Positions 7,993 through 16,219 of a DNA stretch of 38,753 nt are shown in pieces. Position 1 is the stretch's first letter; each line of letters starts with the position of its first letter. Both the position numbers and the translations under genes were made by a program. Source of the stretch: Bacteroidota bacterium (lineage in GTDB: Bacteria > Bacteroidota > Bacteroidia > J057 > JAJTIE01); contig JAHBTG010000020.1 in assembly GCA_019638695.1 (NCBI GenBank), forward strand, positions 1-38,753, written 5' to 3'. The notes beneath the pieces are model-generated. The model did not search any database, was not told the origin of the DNA, and saw only the letters and a list, made by a program, of their open reading frames with translations.

Positions 7993-8940
7993 ATGCCCCC
8001 TACGCTTCACCTCAACGGCCAGGAGATATTGCCGGGCCAGACGCGCGATATCTACCTGGAGATAGCCCAGCTACCTACGCATACTCCCATGACCATGCCC
8101 ATACGGGTGTTCCGTGCCCGGGAAGACGGCCCTGTACTGCTCCTGCTGGCGGGCATGCACGGCGATGAGATCAACGGACTGGAGATCATCCGGCGGATCA
8201 TGGCGGACAAGCGCATTCGGCTGGTCAGGGGCTCGGTGGTGGCTGTGCCGCTCGTCAATGTCTTTGGCTTCCTGCACCTGAGCCGTGATACGCCCGACGG
8301 CAAGGACGTGAACCGCAGCTTCCCCGGCAGTGCGCAGGGAAGCCTGGCGGCCCGCCTGGCGCATAGCCTGCTGACGCATATCCTGCCGCTGGCAGACTAC
8401 TGCATAGACTTTCACACAGGCGGCGCCAGCCGCAGCAACCACCCCCAGGTGCGGCTGGACATGAAAGCCCAGCCCGAAGGTCTGCCGCTGGCCCATGCCT
8501 TTGCCGCGCCGTTGCTGCTCAACAGCAAGCTGGTGGACAAGAGCTTTCGCAAGGAGGCTGCCTTGCGGGGCAAGCCCGTGCTGGTGTATGAAGGCGGCGA
8601 AAGCCTGCGCCTGGATGAGCAGGCCGTGCAGGAAGGCATTGACGGTACCCTGCGGGTAATGAAGCACCTGGGCATGCTGCCCGAGGCCCCTGCTCCGCAA
8701 ACGACCACCGTGACGTTGGCCGACAGCACCTGGATCCGCGCCCGCAAGGCCGGGCTTTTCCGGCCCCTGGTGCATAATGGCGAGTATGTGCGCAAGCATG
8801 CGCTGATGGGCACCCTGGCAGACCCCTATGGCCTCACGGAGATCTCCCTCAAAGCACCGCATGACGGCTGGATCATCTCCACGAACTACCTGCCCGTGGT
8901 GAACCAGGGAGATGCCCTCTGGCATTTCGGAGAAGTGTAG
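7993..8940 (+). CDS. Succinylglutamate desuccinylase/aspartoacylase-family (M14) zinc hydrolase
   Basis: A 315-residue zinc carboxypeptidase-fold enzyme of the AstE/AspA family. Zinc ligands are His56 and Glu59 in GMHGDEINGLE and His141 in DFHTGG. The conserved substrate segment DVNRSFPG is at 105-112 and the likely catalytic Glu200 lies in VYEGGES. A C-terminal beta domain (about 235-315) includes an HDGWI segment, as in family members that follow RimK genes. AstE/AspA enzymes remove an acyl or aminoacyl group from an amino acid. Genes of this type are often found beside RimK and RimB-like genes, so it may undo or trim the RimK modification. An intervening minus-strand gene separates it from rimK, so it needs its own promoter. 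Family strong, substrate unknown. Confidence 0.87.
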   Translation: MPPTLHLNGQEILPGQTRDIYLEIAQLPTHTPMTMPIRVFRAREDGPVLLLLAGMHGDEINGLEIIRRIMADKRIRLVRGSVVAVPLVNVFGFLHLSRDTPDGKDVNRSFPGSAQGSLAARLAHSLLTHILPLADYCIDFHTGGASRSNHPQVRLDMKAQPEGLPLAHAFAAPLLLNSKLVDKSFRKEAALRGKPVLVYEGGESLRLDEQAVQEGIDGTLRVMKHLGMLPEAPAPQTTTVTLADSTWIRARKAGLFRPLVHNGEYVRKHALMGTLADPYGLTEISLKAPHDGWIISTNYLPVVNQGDALWHFGEV

Positions 8941-8983
8941 GCGTCAAGGTCCCGGGAATTTGGGGTGGCTTCTGGAGCTGCGG

Positions 8984-10063
8984 CTACAGGTACCGGCTGT
9001 TTTTCTTATCCTGCTTCAGGTCCTGCACAATGTCCCGCACTTCCTGCTCCTGGTCCATGGGACAAATGAGCAAGGCGTCCTCTGTATCCACAATGAACAG
9101 CCCCTGCACCCCTTTGACAATGGCCAGCTTGCCCTTGGGGAGCTGCACCATATTGCCTTTGGCATCATACAGGCGGGCTTTGCCATTGACCACATTGCCC
9201 ACGCTATCCTTGGGTTGCAGGGCATGCAGGCTGGTCCAGGTGCCCAGGTCACTCCAGCCGAAATCTGCAGGCATAACATACACCTCCTCGGCCTTCTCCA
9301 TGACACCGTAATCAATAGAAATGGCGGGGCAGCGGGAGTAGATCTCTGCCAGCGCCGCGTCCCGGTCCTTGCCTTGCAGCCGGCTGGTGCGGCTGTCAAA
9401 CAGCTCTGCCATATCGGGCATATGCCGGCGCAGCTCGCGCTGCATGACCTCTGCCGTGAAGAAGAACATCCCGCTGTTCCACACGAACTCGCCGCTTTCC
9501 ACAAAAGTGCGGGCCATCTCCAGGCTCGGTTTTTCCGTGAACGTTTTGACCGGGTAGCAGCGCTCGCCGGGTTCTTCTATGTACTGGATGTACCCATATC
9601 CTGTGTCGGGCCTCACGGGCTGGATGCCCATGGTGACGATAGCTTTGCGCGAGCGGCAGGCTTCCAGCGCTTGTTTGACCATTTGCCGGTATATGTCTTC
9701 ATGCTGGATGAAATGATCTGCCGGGCACACGGCAATGGCAGCATCCGGGCTTTGCAGGGCCAGGTGCCAGGTAGCGTAGGCGATGCAGGGCGCGGTATTG
9801 CGGCCCATAGGTTCTGTGAGGATATGGGCAGGGTCCAGGTCGGGCAACTGGGCTTGTACCAGTGGCAGATAATCTATATGGGTAACTACCCGGATATTGT
9901 CCTTACCCAATAGCGGCAGCAGGCGGTGCCAGGTCGTTTGCAGCAGGCTTTGCCCGGTGCCCAGGATGTCGTGAAACTGTTTGGGGTGTGCATGACGGCT
10001 CAGGGGCCAGAAACGGCTGCCTATACCACCGGCCATGATTACTGCGAAGTCTTTGGATGCCAT
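8984..10063 (-). CDS. manC: Mannose-1-phosphate guanylyltransferase
   Basis: A 359-residue nucleotidyltransferase that makes GDP-mannose from mannose-1-phosphate and GTP. The N-terminus has the signature AGGIGSRFWPLSRHAHPKQF. It also has CPADHFI, GYGYIQY, FTEKP and NSGMFFF, all typical of ManC/GMP. It lacks the C-terminal phosphomannose isomerase domain of longer bifunctional versions, ending after the left-handed helix region. The start at 10063 was chosen over an in-frame ATG at 10105 because the longer form adds 14 residues before the conserved N-terminus. GDP-mannose would feed surface polysaccharide or lipid glycosylation; no GDP-mannose-using enzyme is adjacent. It is convergent with the M14 gene. 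Confidence 0.95.
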   Translation of the reverse strand: MASKDFAVIMAGGIGSRFWPLSRHAHPKQFHDILGTGQSLLQTTWHRLLPLLGKDNIRVVTHIDYLPLVQAQLPDLDPAHILTEPMGRNTAPCIAYATWHLALQSPDAAIAVCPADHFIQHEDIYRQMVKQALEACRSRKAIVTMGIQPVRPDTGYGYIQYIEEPGERCYPVKTFTEKPSLEMARTFVESGEFVWNSGMFFFTAEVMQRELRRHMPDMAELFDSRTSRLQGKDRDAALAEIYSRCPAISIDYGVMEKAEEVYVMPADFGWSDLGTWTSLHALQPKDSVGNVVNGKARLYDAKGNMVQLPKGKLAIVKGVQGLFIVDTEDALLICPMDQEQEVRDIVQDLKQDKKNSRYL

Positions 10064-10261
10064 AAGCAAAAGAGAGGGGAACGTTCCCGGCCCAAAATTA
10101 CACATTTCAAGCCCCGTCCTTACAGTGCCGCCCTAGGTGCTAATACGCATTTTGCAGAAAATGCCTGCTTTTATGGTATACTAGTGCAGGTTGGCCTGCG
10201 TTATGAATCTGAAAACTTATTAACTTTAATATATGATTTGCCAGATACAGCACGCAAGGAG

Positions 10262-10293
10262 TTGCACTCTGTCCCGGATTTGTCTTAACTTTG
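10262..10293 (+). promoter_or_regulatory. Bacteroidota-type promoter upstream of recQ
   Basis: TTGC at 10262-10265 and TAACTTTG at 10286-10293 are separated by 20 bases. The -7 element is a perfect TAnnTTTG. Transcription would start near 10300, about 60 bases before the recQ ATG. The rest of the gap 10064-10361 holds only a short hairpin (GCATTTT/AAAATGC at 10147-10164) of unknown meaning. Confidence 0.6.
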
Positions 10294-10361
10294 ATTAAGC
10301 TGCAAAAACTGCATTTGCTTAGCCTTTTGCTCTCTGTATTCCTTTATATCTCTCTGCAAGC

Positions 10362-12542
10362 ATGATTGCCCAAAGCGTTCAAAATGTGCACGCTGCCCTG
10401 AAGCAGTATTTTGGTTACGATGCTTTCCGCGGTAAGCAGGAGGACGTGGTGCATGCACTATTGTCCGGGCGGGATGCCTTTGTGATTATGCCTACAGGTG
10501 CGGGCAAGAGCCTGTGCTACCAGCTCCCGGCCATCATGATGCCTGGCACGGCCCTGGTAGTGTCGCCGCTGATTGCGCTGATGAAGAACCAGGTGGACCA
10601 GATGCGCTCCCTGGGTATTGACGCCGGTTTTCTCAATAGCAGCATGTCCAAGGGAGAGTATGAGGCCGTGCAGCAGCGCGCCGTGAGCGGAGAGCTCAAG
10701 CTGCTGTATGTAGCCCCCGAAACCCTGGCCCGGGCAGAGTTCCTGGAGTTCCTGCACTCGGTCACCATCAGTTTTGTGGCTGTGGACGAAGCTCACTGTA
10801 TCTCGGAGTGGGGGCATGACTTCCGCCCGGAGTACCGCAAGATCCGTCCCATTCTCAACCAGGTGAACCCCGGTATTCCTGTGGTGGCGCTGACCGCCAC
10901 CGCCACGCCCAAGGTCCAGCTGGATATCCAGCATAACCTGCATATAGAGGATGCCCCGGTCTTTCTGACCAGCTTTAACCGCACCAATCTCTATTACGAG
11001 ATTCGTTCCAAGGTGAATCCCGTGCAGGACATGGTCAAGTTCATCAAGCTGCGCGGCCGCGCCAGCGGCATTGTCTATTGCCTGAGCCGCAAGAAGGTAG
11101 AGGAGCTTTCCGAAGTGCTTAATGTCAATGGCATCAAATCCGTCCCCTACCATGCCGGGCTGGACAGCGACACGCGCAACCGCCACCAGGATATGTTCCT
11201 CAATGAGGATGTGCAGGTGGTGGTGGCCACCATTGCGTTTGGCATGGGGATAGATAAGCCCGATGTGCGCTTTGTCATTCACTACGATGTGCCCAAGAGC
11301 ATAGAGAGCTATTACCAGGAGACCGGCCGTGCCGGCCGTGACGGGCTGGACGGTGATTGCCTGCTCTTCTACAGCTTCAATGACATTGTGAAGCTGGAGA
11401 AGTTCATGAAAGACAAACCCCTCTCCGAACGGGAGGCCGGCAAGCACCTGCTTTATGAAATGGCCGCCTTTTGCGAGAGCGGGATGTGCCGCCGCAAGCA
11501 TCTGCTGCATTACTTTGGCGAAGCCTACAGCACCACCTCCTGCACGAATATGTGCGACAACTGCCGCCACCCCAGGGAACTCTTTGAGGCGACGGAATAT
11601 GTGCGCATGGCGCTGGAACTGGTGCAGCTGACGGGGGGCAAGTTCCTGATGAACCACCTCATCAATGTGCTGCGCGGCAGCCAGGGCCAGCAGATGAAGG
11701 ACCTGAAGCATGACCAGTTCCCTATGCATGGCAAAGGCGTGGACCTGGAAGAGAAGGAGTGGAAGAGCATCTTTACCCAGCTCCTGGTGCAGGACTACCT
11801 GCTCAAGGATATCAATGACTATGGGGTGATCAAGCTGGGGGAACAGGGACATGCCTGGCTGGCCAGCCCCCATCCCATGAAACTGGTGAAGTTCCAGGAC
11901 TACGAGGTGATGGAGAAGCGGGATAACGCCCCGGTGGAGCAGGTGAAAGGGTATGACGATGTGCTCTACCAGCAGCTGGAGACCCTGCGCCGCCAGGTGG
12001 CCAAAAAACATGATGTGCCGCCCTACGTAGTTTTCCAGGACCCCAGCCTGGAGGATATCGCCACCAAATACCCCGTTACCGTAGAGGAATTTGAGAACAT
12101 ACACGGGGTGGGCAAAGGCAAGGCTGTACGCTTTGCGCCTCCCTTTATTGAACTTATTAAGAAGTATGTGGAGGAGAACGATATTCTCCGTCCCGAGGAT
12201 GTGGTTGTCAAGACACAAGGCAAGAACAGCGGCCTCAAGCTCTATATCATCCAGCAGATAGACCGCAAGGTACCCCTGGACAAGATTGCCCGGGACAAGG
12301 ATATGGAGTATAACGAGCTGCTGGATACCATTTCTCATATCATCTATAGCGGCAGCAAGCTCAACCTTCAGTATTTTATTGAGGAGCAGATAGATGATGA
12401 CCGCTATGAGGAGATCTATGCCTACTTCCGCGAAGCAGAAACTGATGACCTGGATGAAGCCATGGAAGAACTGGGCGCTGACTATACCTGGGAAGAAATC
12501 ATCCTGGTCCGTTGCCAGTTTATGAGCGAGCTGGCCAATTAA
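10362..12542 (+). CDS. recQ: ATP-dependent DNA helicase RecQ
   Basis: A 726-residue 3'-5' DNA helicase of the RecQ family, acting in recombinational repair and replication fork processing. The Walker A motif GAGKS is at 46-50 and the DEAH box at 142-145 within VDEAHCISEWGHDFRPEYR. The arginine finger region QETGRAGRDG is present. The zinc-binding cysteines of the RecQ C-terminal domain appear in CESGMCRRKHLLHYFGE and CTNMCDNC. An HRDC-like domain lies at about 540-615 and ends in IHGVGKGKAVRF. A further ~110 acidic residues follow, rich in short helices, as in Bacteroidota RecQ proteins of about 700-730 residues; E. coli RecQ has about 610. It appears to be monocistronic, with its own promoter. 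Confidence 0.97.
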   Translation: MIAQSVQNVHAALKQYFGYDAFRGKQEDVVHALLSGRDAFVIMPTGAGKSLCYQLPAIMMPGTALVVSPLIALMKNQVDQMRSLGIDAGFLNSSMSKGEYEAVQQRAVSGELKLLYVAPETLARAEFLEFLHSVTISFVAVDEAHCISEWGHDFRPEYRKIRPILNQVNPGIPVVALTATATPKVQLDIQHNLHIEDAPVFLTSFNRTNLYYEIRSKVNPVQDMVKFIKLRGRASGIVYCLSRKKVEELSEVLNVNGIKSVPYHAGLDSDTRNRHQDMFLNEDVQVVVATIAFGMGIDKPDVRFVIHYDVPKSIESYYQETGRAGRDGLDGDCLLFYSFNDIVKLEKFMKDKPLSEREAGKHLLYEMAAFCESGMCRRKHLLHYFGEAYSTTSCTNMCDNCRHPRELFEATEYVRMALELVQLTGGKFLMNHLINVLRGSQGQQMKDLKHDQFPMHGKGVDLEEKEWKSIFTQLLVQDYLLKDINDYGVIKLGEQGHAWLASPHPMKLVKFQDYEVMEKRDNAPVEQVKGYDDVLYQQLETLRRQVAKKHDVPPYVVFQDPSLEDIATKYPVTVEEFENIHGVGKGKAVRFAPPFIELIKKYVEENDILRPEDVVVKTQGKNSGLKLYIIQQIDRKVPLDKIARDKDMEYNELLDTISHIIYSGSKLNLQYFIEEQIDDDRYEEIYAYFREAETDDLDEAMEELGADYTWEEIILVRCQFMSELAN

Positions 12543-12660
12543 GCGGCCGTTATCCCGGTTCCGGGATTTCCTGTTACCGGATGGACATTTCCTGGAGGGT
12601 ATGCATACCCGTTTACACTAGAAAGATCGAGTGCGCTATAGGAGCAGGATACTGCTGTCC

Positions 12661-12679
12661 TGCCGAACTCGTTTCGGCA
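12661..12679. repeat. REP-like hairpin, copy 1
   Basis: TGCCGAA and TTCGGCA form a perfect 7-base stem around the loop CTCGT. The element recurs in reverse orientation at 13060-13078, and a variant with a CCCCGAA stem lies at 13008-13026. Such short palindromes are typically dispersed in many intergenic copies in Bacteroidota genomes. Confidence 0.7.
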
Positions 12680-12721
12680 TCTCCTGCCTAGCGCTCCGCA
12701 CTCCTCCCTGCGGGAAAGAAC

Positions 12722-12744
12722 GGCCTAAGCGAAAAGGGCGAAAC
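12722..12744 (+). repeat. 23-base inverted repeat, left copy
   Basis: This 23-base stretch (beginning GGCCTAAGCG, ending GGGCGAAAC) is the exact reverse complement of 13100-13122. Both copies are followed by a similar GGGAGC a few bases further on, so the shared unit is a little longer than the exact match. Confidence 0.8.
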
Positions 12745-12867
12745 CGTGGGAGCGGCCGGAGGCGAACCGCCCAAAACACTGTCTGAGCCCCTGCCAGGGG
12801 GCGAGTTTGTTTTGGGCCGCCGAAAGGCCGCAAACGCCGCCCTTTTCGGTTCAGCCTTAATTTTTGG

Positions 12868-12893
12868 GTACTTTTTTATCAAGAAAAAAGTAC
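12868..12893. repeat. Poly-A/T hairpin, dispersed-repeat or terminator-like
   Basis: GTACTTTTTT and AAAAAAGTAC form a perfect 10-base stem around the loop ATCAAG. Hairpins of this exact style are common multi-copy intergenic elements in Bacteroidota. It has no T-tract beyond the stem, so I call it a repeat rather than a terminator. Confidence 0.6.
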
Positions 12894-12958
12894 AAATGTG
12901 CGCCAGCAGAGCAGAATGATACGTTCGCGGCGCCAGTACGCCTGACCACAGGGCGGAG

Positions 12959-12979
12959 ATCCTTCGCTACGCTCAGGAT
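12959..12979. repeat. Short dispersed-repeat hairpin of the 'TTCGCTACGCTC' type
   Basis: ATCCT and AGGAT flank TCGCTACGCTC. The unit, followed by GACA, resembles a widespread intergenic repeat in Bacteroidota and neighbouring phyla (CTGAGCGTAGCGAAG on the other strand). This is recognised by resemblance only. Confidence 0.55.
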
Positions 12980-13007
12980 GACACGGGGATGTTTACCCGC
13001 CCCGTCA

Positions 13008-13026
13008 CCCCGAACTGGTTTCGGGG
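13008..13026. repeat. REP-like hairpin, variant copy
   Basis: CCCCGAA and TTCGGGG form a perfect 7-base stem around CTGGT. Loop and stem architecture match the copies at 12661-12679 and 13060-13078, with C/G changes that keep the pairing. Compensated changes of this sort suggest that the hairpin itself matters. Confidence 0.7.
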
Positions 13027-13059
13027 TCTCTTGCTGTGGCCCAGGTACTGCGTAGGGGA

Positions 13060-13078
13060 TGCCGAAACGAGTTCGGCA
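13060..13078. repeat. REP-like hairpin, copy 2 (reverse orientation)
   Basis: TGCCGAA and TTCGGCA surround ACGAG. The unit is the exact reverse complement of 12661-12679. Confidence 0.7.
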
Positions 13079-13099
13079 TGACGGGTACTTTGCTCCCGC

Positions 13100-13122
13100 G
13101 TTTCGCCCTTTTCGCTTAGGCC
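13100..13122 (-). repeat. 23-base inverted repeat, right copy
   Basis: This is the exact reverse complement of 12722-12744. The order of the REP hairpin and this unit differs between the two sides, so the tract is a mosaic of repeat modules rather than one large inverted repeat. Confidence 0.8.
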
Positions 13123-13223
13123 AATTTTGGTCAGGGGTGAATAGCTCTGCAGGTGGGCGCACAGGATATTAGATACCAGATGGTATCCATGGGTATATCA
13201 TTGCCTGGCTTTTGAGGGGAAGC

Positions 13224-14366
13224 TTATCCTCCGAAGAACTCTTTCATTTTGGAGAAGAACCCCCGGTCTTGTTTCCCTGGGCTGGGGATAAAGTTGTTGC
13301 TGGTGCGCAGCTTTTCCAGCACTTTCTTTTCCTCTCCGCTCAGGTTCTTGGGTGTCCACACATTGATGTGCACCAGCTGGTCTCCGGCGCCGTAACCGTT
13401 GATATTGGGAATACCCTTGCCTTTCAGGCGTTTGATCTCCCCGCTCTGGGTGCCCGGCTCCACTTTGAAACGGGCCTTGCCTCCCAGGGTAGGCACTTCC
13501 ACAGAGGCGCCCAGGGCCGCATCTGCAAAATTGACGTAAAGGTCAAAGATGACATTGTCGCCATCCCGCACCAGGAAATCATGCGGCACTTCTTCAAACT
13601 GCACCAGCAGGTCTCCGGGGTCTCCCCCGCGTTTGCCGGCATTGCCCTGCCCGCGCATGCTCAGCTGCATGCCGTCGGATACCCCGGCAGGGATATTGAT
13701 CGTGATGCTTTGCTCCTCGGGCACCCGGCCTTCTCCGCTGCAGGCCATGCACCTCTGGGTGATGATCTTGCCCTCTCCGTTGCAGGAGGGACATGCCGAG
13801 ACGACTATCTGGCTGAAGAACCCGCCGCCTACCTGCTGGCGTACCTCGCCCTGGCCGTTACAGGTGGGGCAGGTCTGGAAGCTGCTGCCTTCGTCTGCCC
13901 CCGTGCCGGCGCAAGACTTGCAGATAACCTGCCTGCGGATCTTGAGGGTCTTTTCCACCCCGTTGGCAATCTCCTCCAGGGTGAGCTTGAGCTTGATGCG
14001 CAGGTCTGCCCCGCGCTGGCCCCTGGCGCGCCGTTGCCCGCCCCGGGCGCCGCCAAAGAAGCCTTCAAAGCCTGAGCCTTCGAATATATCCGAGAAGCGA
14101 CTGAAGATGTCATTAAAATCTCCGCCACCGCCGCCGGAAAAGCCGGCCGCCTCGTGGCCAAAGCGGTCATATTTGGCCCGGCGCTGTTCGTCGGACAATA
14201 CTTCATAAGCCTCGCTGGCCTCCTTGAATTTTTCTTCCGCTTCCCGGTTGCCCGGGTTCTTATCCGGGTGGTATTGGATGGCCAGTTTGCGATAGGCTTT
14301 CTTGATATCCTCCGCCGGGGCATTTCTGGCTACGCCCAACACCTCATAATAGTCTCTTTTTGCCAT
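13224..14366 (-). CDS. dnaJ: Chaperone protein DnaJ
   Basis: A 380-residue type I Hsp40 co-chaperone that stimulates DnaK ATPase and delivers unfolded clients. The J-domain has the His33-Pro34-Asp35 motif in YHPDKNPG. A Gly/Phe-rich linker (about 78-110) is followed by four zinc-finger repeats, [24 protein letters not shown] and CMACSGEG, then the C-terminal substrate-binding domains. The length is normal. It follows grpE by 12 bases, the usual Bacteroidota grpE-dnaJ order. DnaK is not in the window. No CIRCE inverted repeat is visible upstream of the pair. Confidence 0.98.
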   Translation of the reverse strand: MAKRDYYEVLGVARNAPAEDIKKAYRKLAIQYHPDKNPGNREAEEKFKEASEAYEVLSDEQRRAKYDRFGHEAAGFSGGGGGDFNDIFSRFSDIFEGSGFEGFFGGARGGQRRARGQRGADLRIKLKLTLEEIANGVEKTLKIRRQVICKSCAGTGADEGSSFQTCPTCNGQGEVRQQVGGGFFSQIVVSACPSCNGEGKIITQRCMACSGEGRVPEEQSITINIPAGVSDGMQLSMRGQGNAGKRGGDPGDLLVQFEEVPHDFLVRDGDNVIFDLYVNFADAALGASVEVPTLGGKARFKVEPGTQSGEIKRLKGKGIPNINGYGAGDQLVHINVWTPKNLSGEEKKVLEKLRTSNNFIPSPGKQDRGFFSKMKEFFGG

Positions 14367-14378
14367 TGTGGGCGCGTA

Positions 14379-14930
14379 TTATTCTCCTGTGATGACCTTG
14401 GCGTAGCGGATGACCTTATCCCGGTAGGTATAACCCTGCTCAATGACCTCAATGACCTTGCCTTTGAGCGAGTCCTCTGCGGCAGGCATACTGGCTATGG
14501 CTTCATGTACCTGGGAATCAAAGGGTTGGTGCAGGCTTTCCAGCATCTGAACACCTTGTTTGTCCAGCATGGCGCGCAGGTTCTTGTGCACCAGTTGCAG
14601 TCCTTTGCGCAGGCTCTCGATATCCTGTGCTGTTTCTGCGGCTTTGAGCGCCCTGTCCAGGTCGTCCATTACCGGTAGGATCAGCTGCAGCAGCGGGACA
14701 TTGCCATATTGTACCAGGTCGTCTTTTTCCTTGTTGGTGCGGCGGCGAAAGTTGTCAAATTCTGCAGCCAGCCGGGTGTAACGGTCTTTCCATTCTTCGG
14801 CGCTTTCACCGGCAGGTGCCGCGGTTTCTTGTGGTGCAGTATCCTGTTCGGGAGCGGTGGCCTGGTTTGCACCTTCAGTGGCCGGATTCTCGTCTACAGG
14901 AGGGGTTTGGGTGGTATCAGTATCTTGCAT
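14379..14930 (-). CDS. grpE: Nucleotide exchange factor GrpE
   Basis: A 183-residue GrpE, the nucleotide exchange factor of DnaK. The N-terminal ~55 residues are acidic and low in complexity, rich in Thr, Pro, Glu and Ala. A long helical dimerisation region and the conserved RLAAEFDNFRRRTNKEKDDL follow. The C-terminal beta domain ends with KVIEVIEQGYTYRDKVIRYA, close to the family signature in which the cluster after EQGY is well conserved. It is directly upstream of dnaJ on the same strand, and the two should be co-transcribed. Confidence 0.97.
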   Translation of the reverse strand: MQDTDTTQTPPVDENPATEGANQATAPEQDTAPQETAAPAGESAEEWKDRYTRLAAEFDNFRRRTNKEKDDLVQYGNVPLLQLILPVMDDLDRALKAAETAQDIESLRKGLQLVHKNLRAMLDKQGVQMLESLHQPFDSQVHEAIASMPAAEDSLKGKVIEVIEQGYTYRDKVIRYAKVITGE

Positions 14931-15008
14931 AGCTGTGGGTACAAATCATCAAAACGCACCGAAAATATCCGGGCAAAAGTAACCTGTCAAATACCGGGCC
15001 GCAAGGGC

Positions 15009-15536
15009 CTAATAATCGTAGCTTTTTTTGAAAGAATCCCAGGTAGTGGTTTTCCATGCGCTCTCGGCATAATAGACAAGGATTTTGCGCATGGCCGTAA
15101 TATCCAGGTATCCCGGCACAATGGTCAGAATTTCTGCATCGGGTGTCAGAATGACAGTAGTGGGGAAGTTCATTTGCCCGTCCAGCAGCGAGAGGGCCAG
15201 CTCGTGCGCATTCCGTTCCGGCAGGTATTTGAACTCCCGTTCTCTGAACGTAATGGGCTTGCGCTCCCAGGCGTCCAGCCGGGCGGGGATAAAGTGGGTA
15301 TTGAGGTAGGTTACGGTCTTGGGGTCGCGATGCGCCTGCTTTTCCATCACCTTGCACCAGGCGCACCAGTTCGTATACACGTGTACCCAGATGAGCTTCT
15401 GTTCCTGGCGGGCGCGTACTGCCGCCTGGGGCAACTCCTGCCACTCGGGTGCTGGGCCTGCCGCCGGATGAAAGGCGCCCAGCAGCAGCACAAATGCCGC
15501 CAGTATGGGGATAGCCACACGTACATTCATACACAA
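15009..15536 (-). CDS. Exported thioredoxin-family protein
   Basis: A 175-residue thioredoxin-fold protein. The N-terminus has a hydrophobic helix (about 6-24, VRVAIPILAAFVLLLGAF) that acts as a signal peptide or anchor. The active site Cys58-Ala-Trp-Cys61 lies in YTNWCAWCKVMEK, with a downstream cis-proline segment NFPTTVIL. The TNWCAWCKVM form is the style of DUF255/thioredoxin_7 proteins that act as periplasmic reductases or in cytochrome maturation, so its substrate is likely an exported Cys protein. ATG 15536 and ATG 15530 (MNVRVAIP) are both possible starts. It lies between grpE and the Lon-domain gene, all on the minus strand. Confidence 0.85.
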   Translation of the reverse strand: MCMNVRVAIPILAAFVLLLGAFHPAAGPAPEWQELPQAAVRARQEQKLIWVHVYTNWCAWCKVMEKQAHRDPKTVTYLNTHFIPARLDAWERKPITFREREFKYLPERNAHELALSLLDGQMNFPTTVILTPDAEILTIVPGYLDITAMRKILVYYAESAWKTTTWDSFKKSYDY

Positions 15537-15559
15537 AAGTAACGAAAATACCCTTAGGG

Positions 15560-16201
15560 TCAGGATAGCCTCAGGTCTGCCGGGGGCAGGGTCTTGAAAT
15601 GGCCGTTTTGCTGGATCTTGGTGCGGGTGAGTGCAATGCCCCGCAAGGCAGGGATTACCTGGTCAAAGTGGAGCTGCAGGAAATTGAGCCGGGCTACCTC
15701 ATCTGGCAGTTCCAGCAGGGCAGCCTGCTTGTCCATTTCCAGTCCGCTGGTATGTCCTATCTGGAAGCTCAGGGGCGCCAGCTCATCCAGTTGCAGGGGC
15801 TTTATGGTATTGATCAGTTCATGAAATAACCTGTATTGCCGGGTCACCTCTTCCCGCAGGGCGTCCGGTGCGCCGGTGCGCAGGGGCAGGCGTTCCACGG
15901 TTGCCTGGTGCGCCACATCGGGTTCCGGGGAAGGGTAATATTCCAGGATGCGCAGCACGTCCATTCCCTGGGTGCGGATGTCCATACGGCCGTCGGTATA
16001 CCGCTGGTGCAGGCTGGTGACCTGCATGGCGGTGGCTATGCGGGTGATCTGTTCGTTATGCACGGGTACGAGCCCAAAGTGCATGCCGGTCTCCAGGCAG
16101 TCATTGATCAGGCGCACGTAGCGGGGTTCAAAGATGTGCAGGGCTACTTCCTCGCCAGGATAGACCACCAGCTGGAGGGGGAAAATAGAAAGGCGTTCCA
16201 T
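15560..16201 (-). CDS. Lon N-terminal (substrate-binding) domain protein without protease
   Basis: A 213-residue protein made only of a LON substrate-binding (PUA-like, PF02190) domain and a helical tail. It starts with MERLSIFPLQLVVYPGEEVALHIFEPRYVRLI, the classic pattern of Lon N-domains, and contains GLVPVH and a G-M-D-V-L strand. There is no AAA+ or Ser-Lys protease part. Free-standing versions occur in many Bacteroidota and are of unknown function; adaptor or sequestration roles in proteolysis have been proposed. It lies 18 bases downstream of clpS in the same orientation, which supports a link to protein turnover. Domain call firm; role inferred. Confidence 0.85.
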   Translation of the reverse strand: MERLSIFPLQLVVYPGEEVALHIFEPRYVRLINDCLETGMHFGLVPVHNEQITRIATAMQVTSLHQRYTDGRMDIRTQGMDVLRILEYYPSPEPDVAHQATVERLPLRTGAPDALREEVTRQYRLFHELINTIKPLQLDELAPLSFQIGHTSGLEMDKQAALLELPDEVARLNFLQLHFDQVIPALRGIALTRTKIQQNGHFKTLPPADLRLS

Positions 16202-16219
16202 GTAGCAAAGCTACCGCTT

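Larger units (their letters stand above)
12543..13223. other. Gene-free tract of repeats between recQ and dnaJ
   Basis: About 680 bases with no convincing gene. The open frames here are Arg/Pro-rich and run through hairpin repeats. The tract begins with a small hairpin (ATCCCGG/CCGGGAT, 12552-12567) and a 14-base palindrome (12597-12610) that may help end the recQ transcript. It then carries at least three REP-like hairpins, an exact 23-base inverted repeat pair and a poly-A/T hairpin, listed separately. Near the dnaJ end is a further dyad, GATACCA/TGGTATC (13172-13187). Confidence 0.75.

Noticed and set aside
10147-10164. Hairpin GCATTTT/AAAATGC as a terminator
   Set aside because: No gene ends into it on either strand, and no T-tract follows. 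It may be chance in an AT-rich stretch.
10458-12338. Long minus-strand open frame of 626 codons
   Set aside because: It lies wholly opposite recQ, whose motifs are unambiguous. The predicted product is a His/Leu/Val-rich composition typical of the antisense of a GC-rich gene.
12857-13162. Minus-strand open frame of 101 codons in the recQ-dnaJ gap
   Set aside because: It runs straight through REP-like hairpins and a dispersed repeat, so the open frame is a product of repeat composition.
13224-14930. CIRCE element for HrcA control of grpE-dnaJ
   Set aside because: No TTAGCACTC-N9-GAGTGCTAA or close variant is visible upstream of grpE.
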